Part shown: positions 37,451 through 42,620 of the stretch, one piece after another
Numbering within the stretch: the first letter of the stretch is position 1
Layout: each line of letters starts with the position of its first letter
Assembly (NCBI RefSeq): GCF_016654115.1
Contig: NZ_JAEQAZ010000064.1
Location: 1 to 42,620 of the forward strand
Source: Streptomyces sp. MBT53
GTDB lineage: Bacteria > Actinomycetota > Actinomycetes > Streptomycetales > Streptomycetaceae
DNA: 42,620 bases
Direction of reading: 5' to 3'
Made by a program: the position numbers and the translations under genes
Notes under the pieces: model-generated
The model's input: the letters and a program-made list of their open reading frames with translations, nothing else
What the model was told of the DNA's origin: nothing
The model's database searches: none

Positions 37451-39763
37451 TCAGTCCCGCAGGAGATCCGGCACCCCGTTCGCGTCCGGCTCGTCCCGCT
37501 CGGCGGAGACGACCGTCAGCTGCTGGGTCGCGCGGGTGAGGGCGACGTACAGGACACGGAGGCCGGCGGGTGACTCGTCGGCGATCTCCGCCGGCGACAC
37601 GACGACGGTCGCGTCGTACTCCAGGCCCTTGGCCTCCAGGCTGCCGAGGGCGACGACCCGGTCGCCGAGGCCGGTGAGCCAGCGGCGGGCCTCCTCGCGG
37701 CGGTTCATGGCGACGACGACGCCGACCGTGCCGTCGACCTGGTCGAGCAGCCGGGCGGCCTCCGCGCGGACCGACTCCGACAACGAGTTCCGTACGACCG
37801 CGAAGTGAGGTTTCACTCCGGTCGAGCGGACCGCGGACGGGGACTCGGAGCCGGGCATGGCGAGGGCCAGGACCTTGGCCGCCAGTTCGGCGATCTCGGC
37901 CGGGTTGCGGTAGTTGACGGTGAGGGTGAAGCGGCGGCGGGGGCGGGAGCCGAGGGCCTCGTCGCGGGCCTCGGCGGCCTCGTCCGGGTCGGACCAGGAG
38001 GACTGGGCCGGGTCGCCGACGACCGTCCAGGTGGCGTGCCGGCCGCGGCGGCCGACCATGCGCCACTGCATCGGGGTGAGGTCCTGGGCCTCGTCCACGA
38101 TGACGTGCGCGTACTCGACGCGCTCCTGGGCGAGCCGCTCGGCCCGTTCGCGCTGTGTCTCCTCGCGTACGGGCATCAGCTCCTCGAGACCGGTGAGCTG
38201 GTCCAGCGGGTCCAGGTCGCGCCGCTTGCGGGGGCGGGCCGGGGTGCCGAGGATCGCCTGGAGTTCGTCGAGGATCGCCACGTCGTGGACAGAGAGTCCG
38301 TCGCGCTTGAGGGCGCGGGCGACCCGGCGTACCTCGCCGGGGTTGAGGATGCGCCGGGCCCAGCGGCCGAGTCTGCGCTCGTCGGACATGGCCTCCAGGA
38401 CGGCGCGCGGGGTGAGTTCGGGCCACCAGGAGTCGAGGAACGCGATGAACTCGTCCTCGCTCGCGACGTCCTCGTCGAAGGACGAGCGCAGTTCGGCGGC
38501 GAGTTCGGGGTCGGTGTGCCGGCCGGCCGAGCCGGAGCGCTCCCACAGGGCGTCCAGGAGGAGCTTGCGGGCGCGCGGGCGCAGCATGTTGACGGGGGCC
38601 GTACCGCTGAGGGCGTTCTGCCGGACGCGCTCCAGGTCGGCGGCCTCCAGTTCGAGCCGGCGGCCGAAGGCGACGACCCGCAGGCGGGCCGGTGACTCGT
38701 TCGCTTCGAGGGCGCCGCGCGCGGCCTTCCGCAGGACGCGGAGCATGCGGTACGAGCCCTTGGTGCGGGCGACGGCCGGGGAGTCGTACAGGGTGGCCTC
38801 GGCGCCGTCGACGAGCGAGCCGATGGCCCGGATGGCGACCTGGCCCTCCTCGCCGAGGGACGGCAGGACGCCCTCGGTGTAGGCGACCAGCAGCGGGGTG
38901 GGCGAGACGATGAGGATGCCGCCCGCGTAGCGGCGCCGGTCCTGGTAGAGCAGGTAGGCGGCGCGGTGCAGGGCGACGGCCGTCTTTCCCGTCCCCGGGC
39001 CGCCCTCGACGTAGGTCACCGAGGCGGCGGGGGCGCGGATCACCAGGTCCTGTTCGGCCTGGATGGACGCCACGATGTCGCGCATGGTGTGGCTGCGGGC
39101 CTGGCCGAGCGCGGCCATCAGGGCGCCGTCGCCGATGACGGCGAGCTTGTCGCCGTCGAGGAAGGCGGTCAGCTCGGGGCGCATCAGGTCGTCCTCGACC
39201 CCGAGGACCCGGCGGCCCTTGGAGCGGATGACGCGACGCCGTACGACCCGTCCGGGGTCGACCGGGGTCGAGCGGTAGAACGGGGCGGCGGCGGGTGCCC
39301 GCCAGTCGATGACCAGGGGGGCGTACTCGGTGTCGAGGACGCCGATGCGGCCGATGTGCAGGGTCTCGGCGATGTCGGCCGTGTTGTCGTCGCGCACGGA
39401 GCCGTCGGCGGGTTCGACGGCGGTGTAGGCGCCGTCGGGCCCCTTCTGGCCGTCCTTGCCGAGCAGCAGGTCGATCCTGCCGAAGAGGAAGTCCTCGAAC
39501 TCGTTGTTGAGCCGGTTGAGGTGGATACCGGCGCGGAACACCTGCGCGTCGCGTTCGGCGAGCGCGCCGGGTGTGCCGACCTGGCCGCGTTTGGCGGCGT
39601 CGTTCATGAGGAACTCGGCCTCGCGGATCTTCTCCTCGAGGCGTCGGTACACCCGGTCCAGGTGTGTCTGTTCGCCGCTGATCTCCCGGTCCCGTAGCGA
39701 ATCCTGGGCGGATTTGTCGGACACCGCATCGAGCGCGGTCTCCTGTTGAGCCTGTGCGGCCAC
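37451..39763 (-). CDS. HelD-like (UvrD-type) RNA polymerase-associated ATPase, class II
   Basis: The 770-aa product has the HelD layout. An N-terminal coiled coil (EQTHLDRVYRRLEEKIREAE to about residue 90) can reach into the polymerase secondary channel. The IGRIGVLDTEYAPLVIDWRA block follows, then Walker A GGPGTGKT (about 254-261), Walker B VIVDEAQDLTPMQWRMV, GDPAQSSW, VNYRNPAEIAELA and a C-terminal RVLYVALTRATQQL motif. HelD proteins bind RNA polymerase and remove it from stalled complexes; class II forms are known from Mycobacterium, and a Streptomyces relative (HelR) gives rifampicin tolerance. No inverted repeat like the rifampicin-associated element is seen upstream, so a housekeeping HelD is favoured over HelR. 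The start is the GTG at 39763 after AAGGGGG. Confidence 0.86.
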   Translation of the reverse strand: MAAQAQQETALDAVSDKSAQDSLRDREISGEQTHLDRVYRRLEEKIREAEFLMNDAAKRGQVGTPGALAERDAQVFRAGIHLNRLNNEFEDFLFGRIDLLLGKDGQKGPDGAYTAVEPADGSVRDDNTADIAETLHIGRIGVLDTEYAPLVIDWRAPAAAPFYRSTPVDPGRVVRRRVIRSKGRRVLGVEDDLMRPELTAFLDGDKLAVIGDGALMAALGQARSHTMRDIVASIQAEQDLVIRAPAASVTYVEGGPGTGKTAVALHRAAYLLYQDRRRYAGGILIVSPTPLLVAYTEGVLPSLGEEGQVAIRAIGSLVDGAEATLYDSPAVARTKGSYRMLRVLRKAARGALEANESPARLRVVAFGRRLELEAADLERVRQNALSGTAPVNMLRPRARKLLLDALWERSGSAGRHTDPELAAELRSSFDEDVASEDEFIAFLDSWWPELTPRAVLEAMSDERRLGRWARRILNPGEVRRVARALKRDGLSVHDVAILDELQAILGTPARPRKRRDLDPLDQLTGLEELMPVREETQRERAERLAQERVEYAHVIVDEAQDLTPMQWRMVGRRGRHATWTVVGDPAQSSWSDPDEAAEARDEALGSRPRRRFTLTVNYRNPAEIAELAAKVLALAMPGSESPSAVRSTGVKPHFAVVRNSLSESVRAEAARLLDQVDGTVGVVVAMNRREEARRWLTGLGDRVVALGSLEAKGLEYDATVVVSPAEIADESPAGLRVLYVALTRATQQLTVVSAERDEPDANGVPDLLRD

Positions 39764-39914
39764 CGGGCCCCCTTCTGACGTGCTGGGCAGCCGTCAACCG
39801 TACGCGAAGGGAGGCCGCCGAGGCGAGGGGCCCGCCCGGCGGAACCTGACAAAGACGCGGGGCCCGGTGCGCGCGTGCGCGCTCCGGACCCCGTCGAGCA
39901 CAGTGGACCAGCTG

Positions 39915-40712
39915 CTAGGCGTCCACTTCCACGAGCTTCTTGCCGTCGAAGGTCATGACCTCGAAGTGGTCGATCTCGTTGGGCGTGAGGGCCGCGCCGC
40001 CCTGGGCGTAGAGCGGCGCCTTGGCCTCGGCCTTCGTGGCGTTCGCGATGCCGTAACCCCAGGCCGGGACCGACCAGGAGCTCATGGTCTCGCGTTCGCC
40101 GTTCTTGCCGACGGCGATCAGGGAACACTTCAGGGGGCCCTTGACGTTGCTGAGCTCCACGACCCCGAGGGTGCCCCAGTCCTTCTTCGACATGGCCACG
40201 GTCGCGCTGACCTTGGTGGTCTTGTCCGTGGCCGAGACCTTGTCGGACAAAGTGTCGAAGGTGGTCTTCGCGGTGGCCACGGCCGGGGTGTCACCCGAGC
40301 TGTTGCCGCCGTTGGCCGCGATCACGGCCAGCGGTCCCGCGATGATCAGCGCTGCAGCGGCGGCGATCATGTAGAAACTGCGCCGGCGCTTCAGGGCCCG
40401 GCGTTCACCGACGTCGTCGACCAGCCGCTCCACCAGCCGCGGGCTCGGCTTGGCGGACAGGGACTCGCCGATCGCGGGGGTGCCGGAGCCCGGCAGGTCC
40501 GCGAGCGCCGCGAGCATCGGTTCCATCCCGGCCAGCTCGTCGAGCTGCTGGGCGCACCACTCGCAGGTGGCGAGGTGTGCCTCGAAAGCGGTTGCTTCGG
40601 CGTCGTCGAGAATCCCGAGGGCGTAGGCGCCGACGGTCTCGTGTTCGTTCGAGCCCTGAGATCCCTGCATGGAACCAGGACTACCCGTTCCGTATCCCCC
40701 GTAAATGCTCAT
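39915..40712 (-). CDS. rsuA: Anti-sigma factor with zinc-finger motif, RsuA type
   Basis: The 265-aa product has a zinc-associated anti-sigma (ZAS) domain with H46-x3-C50-x2-C53 in EAHLATCEWCAQQL. A basic stretch RRALKRRR precedes one membrane segment (about residues 113-133), and an extracytoplasmic sensor domain of about 130 aa follows (anti-sigma-K-like: SVPAWGYGIANATKAEAKAP, HFEVMTFDGKKLVEVDA). It should hold SigU at the membrane until a signal triggers release. The start codon overlaps the sigU stop as ATGA, so the pair is translationally coupled. Naming follows synteny with SCO2953. Confidence 0.88.
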   Translation of the reverse strand: MSIYGGYGTGSPGSMQGSQGSNEHETVGAYALGILDDAEATAFEAHLATCEWCAQQLDELAGMEPMLAALADLPGSGTPAIGESLSAKPSPRLVERLVDDVGERRALKRRRSFYMIAAAAALIIAGPLAVIAANGGNSSGDTPAVATAKTTFDTLSDKVSATDKTTKVSATVAMSKKDWGTLGVVELSNVKGPLKCSLIAVGKNGERETMSSWSVPAWGYGIANATKAEAKAPLYAQGGAALTPNEIDHFEVMTFDGKKLVEVDA

Positions 40713-41266
40713 GCCGTCACCCCCCGCTCCTCCAGAGCAAGCTTCATCGATCGAAGGGCGTAGAACACCCTTGAGCGCACCGTGCCACTGGGGATGCCAA
40801 GCGTCTCGGCCGCCTCATTGACGGTACGCCCCTTGAAGTACGTCTCGACGAGCACCTCCCGGTGGGCCGGGGTCAGGTCGTCCAGCGCGTCCGACAGTGT
40901 CATCAGCCACAACGCCTTGTCGATCTCGTCCTCCGCGGGGATGACCTCCAGCGGCGACGGGTCCACCTCCTGCGGCCGGGCCTGCCGGCTGCGGTGACCG
41001 TCGATGACGATGCGCCGTGCGACCGTCACCAGCCAGGGTCGTACCGATCCGGTCGCCCGGTTGAGCTGGCCGGCGTTCTTCCAGGCCCGGATGAGCGTCT
41101 CCTGCACCACGTCCTCGGCTCGTTGCCGGTCACCGGCGACGAGCCGCAGCACATAGGCGAGCAAGGGTCCGGCGTGCTCTCGGTACAGGGCACGCATCAG
41201 CTCCTCATCAGGTTCCGAGGACTGGGACATGCGATGTCGGGCCCTCGGCGCTTGTTCATTGGCCAC
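40709..41266 (-). CDS. sigU: ECF RNA polymerase sigma factor SigU
   Basis: The 185-aa product has region 2 (ELMRALYREHAGPLLAYVLR, GDRQRAEDVVQETLIRAWKN, then a promoter-melting stretch ATGSVRPWLVTVARRIVIDG) and region 4 with an HTH (LTPAHREVLVETYFKGRTVN, EAAETLGIPSGTVRSRVFYA). The GTG at 41266 is chosen because AAGGA lies 7-8 nt upstream; the ATG at 41230 (MSQSSEP) has no site and would remove 12 residues. In S. coelicolor SigU is restrained by RsuA, and loss of RsuA blocks development. A GGAAT about 150 bp upstream on the same strand could belong to an ECF-type -35, but no convincing -10 pairs with it. Confidence 0.92.
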   Translation of the reverse strand: MANEQAPRARHRMSQSSEPDEELMRALYREHAGPLLAYVLRLVAGDRQRAEDVVQETLIRAWKNAGQLNRATGSVRPWLVTVARRIVIDGHRSRQARPQEVDPSPLEVIPAEDEIDKALWLMTLSDALDDLTPAHREVLVETYFKGRTVNEAAETLGIPSGTVRSRVFYALRSMKLALEERGVTA

Positions 41267-41382
41267 GACGGAATCCTTGCGCACGCCCACCTCCGGTGTC
41301 CGGGGGTTGCCCCGGTCGGTCGCTCATGGAGAGGTACGCGAGAGGGTGGGCGGGTGTTCAACGTGAGGCGACAGTTTTCTTC

Positions 41383-41537
41383 GAAGTGACGTGACGACCG
41401 GGACATGAGTGCACATTCCAGCCGTACGATCTTTACATTTCCACCACATCAGCAAGATCACGCGGGCTGCCCGTGCGGTTGCCGAGTGAAACGCACTGTT
41501 GTCAAAATCACTTCGCCAGTTGACGGTACGTCACTTC
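41383..41537. promoter_or_regulatory. Three GAAGTGA/TCACTTC motifs upstream of sigU
   Basis: GAAGTGACGT (41383-41392) and its exact reverse complement ACGTCACTTC (41528-41537) bracket the sigU upstream region, with another TCACTTC at 41508-41514. The region between is AT-richer than its surroundings and non-coding, fitting a promoter with flanking regulator sites. Confidence 0.4.
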
Positions 41538-41559
41538 ACAGAAGCCGCATATGGGATTC

Positions 41560-42153
41560 TCAGGCCCGGGCGAGGGCCGCGCGCCGACGATGCCGGGCCA
41601 CTCGCTCCCGGTTCCCGCAGACCTCACTGGAGCACCAGCGCCTCCTGCGCCCCCGTGACGTGTCCAGGTACACGATGGGGCAGTTGTCCCCTTCGCACTC
41701 CCGCAGCGAGGCCCGCGCGACCGGGTCGGTGAGCAGCTCGACGGCGTCCCTGGCGATCACGGCGAGCAGCGCATCGCACCCCGGTGGACCGGCCAACTCC
41801 CGCACCAGCGCCCCGTCTTCGGCCTGTACGGCACGGGGTGCCGGGGGCGCGGCACGGGCGCGGTCGTTGAGGTGGGCGAGCGCGAGATCGTAGGAGTGGG
41901 CCTCGGCCGATGGTCGGCTACGCACCAACTGTCCGATCCGTCCCCGCAGTTCACGGAAGCCGACGAGCCAGGTCGCGTCGACGTGCGCGAGCTCGGTGGC
42001 CGCCGGGACGAGCCCGGAGCGGACGATCCACGCGCGCAGCGGCTCCGGCGCGTCGAGCCGTTCCTCGGGATGCGTGGTCGCGAGCAGATCCAGGCAGATC
42101 CGCCCGGCGTCGAAGCGCAGCTCGTACGGGGCCATGGTCGTACCCAGTGCCAT
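41560..42153 (-). CDS. CGNR zinc-finger / ABATE-domain putative regulator
   Basis: The 197-aa product has an N-terminal ABATE-type domain (ELRFDAGRICLDLLATTHPE ... LRAWIVRSGLV) and a C-terminal CGNR zinc finger: CEGDNCPIVYLDTSRGRRRR followed by WCSSEVCGNRERVARHR. The four Cys (C-x4-C ... C-x4-C) and the CGNR signature are complete. Such proteins are presumed stress-related transcription regulators, with no known target here. The ATG at 42153 is used; a second at 42135 (MAPYELRFDAGR) begins right at the conserved part. It is divergent from a DUF1772 gene across 181 bp, a common pairing for regulator and membrane target. Confidence 0.9.
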   Translation of the reverse strand: MALGTTMAPYELRFDAGRICLDLLATTHPEERLDAPEPLRAWIVRSGLVPAATELAHVDATWLVGFRELRGRIGQLVRSRPSAEAHSYDLALAHLNDRARAAPPAPRAVQAEDGALVRELAGPPGCDALLAVIARDAVELLTDPVARASLRECEGDNCPIVYLDTSRGRRRRWCSSEVCGNRERVARHRRRAALARA

Positions 42154-42334
42154 GTGCCTGTCACCGCCTAGGGATTACCCCGGTCGGGAAACCGTTGCCT
42201 CTACAGTGCCTGTCCGCCCGCGCGGCCGGAACCCCTCGTACCGAGCGCGCGTGGGGAGTGCGCGTGGACGGCCGCGTATGCGCGTGCGCGTCTCGGCGAT
42301 GTCCGGGGCGGGGGCGGGTCCGTTGACTGGAGGC

Positions 42335-42620
42335 ATGACAGAAAACAGGACGTCCGGAACTGTCGGGACTGCGACGGGTTGGGTACTGGGTGCGGCCACG
42401 GTCGCGACGGGGCTGATCGCCGGGGCTTTCTACGTCTTCGCCTGCGCGGTGATGCCGGGGCTGGCGCGCAGCGACGACCGGGTCTTCGTCGAGGTGATGC
42501 GGAACATCAACGACGTGATCCAGAACCCGGTGTTCTTCCTGAGCTTCATGGGCGCGCTGCTGCTGTCCGCGGTGTCGGCGTGGCAGGCACGCGGACGCCC
42601 GTACCGCGGACAGCAGCAGC
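42335..42620 (+). CDS. DUF1772 membrane protein, N-terminal part (runs off the window)
   Basis: The ATG at 42335, right after GGAGG, opens a frame to the window end (95 codons). It has a hydrophobic segment (VLGAATVATGLIAGAFYVFA), then CAVMPGLARSDDRVFVEVMR, NINDVIQNPVFFLSFMGALL and a further membrane part. This is the pattern of DUF1772 / anthrone-oxygenase-like small integral membrane proteins, usually about 150-165 aa with four segments. The function is unknown in most bacteria. The divergent CGNR regulator may control it. The spacing between GGAGG and ATG is only 1 nt, so the true start might lie slightly elsewhere. Confidence 0.82.
   Translation, partial: MTENRTSGTVGTATGWVLGAATVATGLIAGAFYVFACAVMPGLARSDDRVFVEVMRNINDVIQNPVFFLSFMGALLLSAVSAWQARGRPYRGQQQ

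Noticed and set aside
37443..39797. Second long minus-strand frame over the HelD-type gene (784 codons)
   Set aside because: An Arg/Pro-rich shadow of high-GC coding; the other frame holds Walker A, Walker B and all HelD motifs.
39764..39914. Rifampicin-associated element upstream of the HelD-type gene (which would indicate HelR)
   Set aside because: No matching inverted repeat was found in the 151 bp between the HelD-type start and the rsuA stop.
41415..41419. ECF-type -35 (GGAAT on the minus strand) as sigU autoregulatory promoter
   Set aside because: No convincing -10 (CGTT-like) at 16-17 bp; mentioned only as a possibility in the sigU entry.

Overview
The window is chromosomal DNA from a Streptomyces-type actinomycete. 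The evidence is very high G+C with strong third-position GC, many GTG starts, stop/start overlaps (GTGA, ATGA), an SsgA-like sporulation protein, a SigU/RsuA-type sigma/anti-sigma pair, a class II HelD protein and a DUF3039 protein. From memory, the order ssgG ... hppD ... murA, hupA, malic enzyme, HelD-like, rsuA, sigU follows the S. coelicolor SCO2924-SCO2954 interval. Most of the window is therefore a conserved core segment with several lineage-specific insertions. This was recalled, not searched.

Layout. 1-4190: the 5' part of an RDD-type membrane protein gene, ssgG, a GlcD-like FAD oxidase and a membrane-anchored TPR protein. 4200-7446 (minus strand): hppD, a TagC-like beta-propeller gene and three small overlapping genes for a three-subunit nitrile hydratase/thiocyanate hydrolase-type enzyme. 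7572-11722 (plus): an Lrp/AsnC regulator, then a four-gene quaternary-amine ABC transporter operon. 11726-12568: an ArsR-type regulator behind a 14-bp-phased array of five palindromic boxes, and a coupled 60-aa ORF. 12576-18462 (minus): a Lon-like S16 protease, an IclR regulator, a DEAD/DEAH helicase, a Doc toxin/antitoxin pair and an MFS transporter.

18653-22198 is an accessory patch beside tRNA-Cys. It holds a promoterless gene fragment, a DUF551 gene, a DinB-like gene, a double SUKH-4 immunity-type gene and a kinase gene destroyed by a GC-rich hexamer tract. 22203-27153 (minus): a three-subunit xanthine dehydrogenase-family operon (FAD, 2Fe-2S, Mo). Its iron-sulfur subunit has an unusually long disordered leader, and its Mo subunit seems to lack the usual catalytic Glu. 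27388-32136 (minus): a sugar ABC importer (lipoprotein, two permeases) ending in a GH20 hexosaminidase, probably an amino-sugar uptake operon. 32406-42620: DUF3039, YqgE/AlgH, murA, hupA, malic enzyme, HelD-like RNA polymerase factor, rsuA/sigU, a CGNR zinc-finger regulator and a DUF1772 gene running off the end.

Systems most worth attention: (i) the split-beta nitrile hydratase set, without an activator and possibly co-transcribed with hppD; (ii) the 14-bp-phased operator array; (iii) the unusual molybdenum hydroxylase; (iv) the degraded accessory patch beside tRNA-Cys; (v) structured intergenic elements at 14367-14435 and 37229-37393. No prophage, insertion sequence, CRISPR array or biosynthetic cluster was seen.
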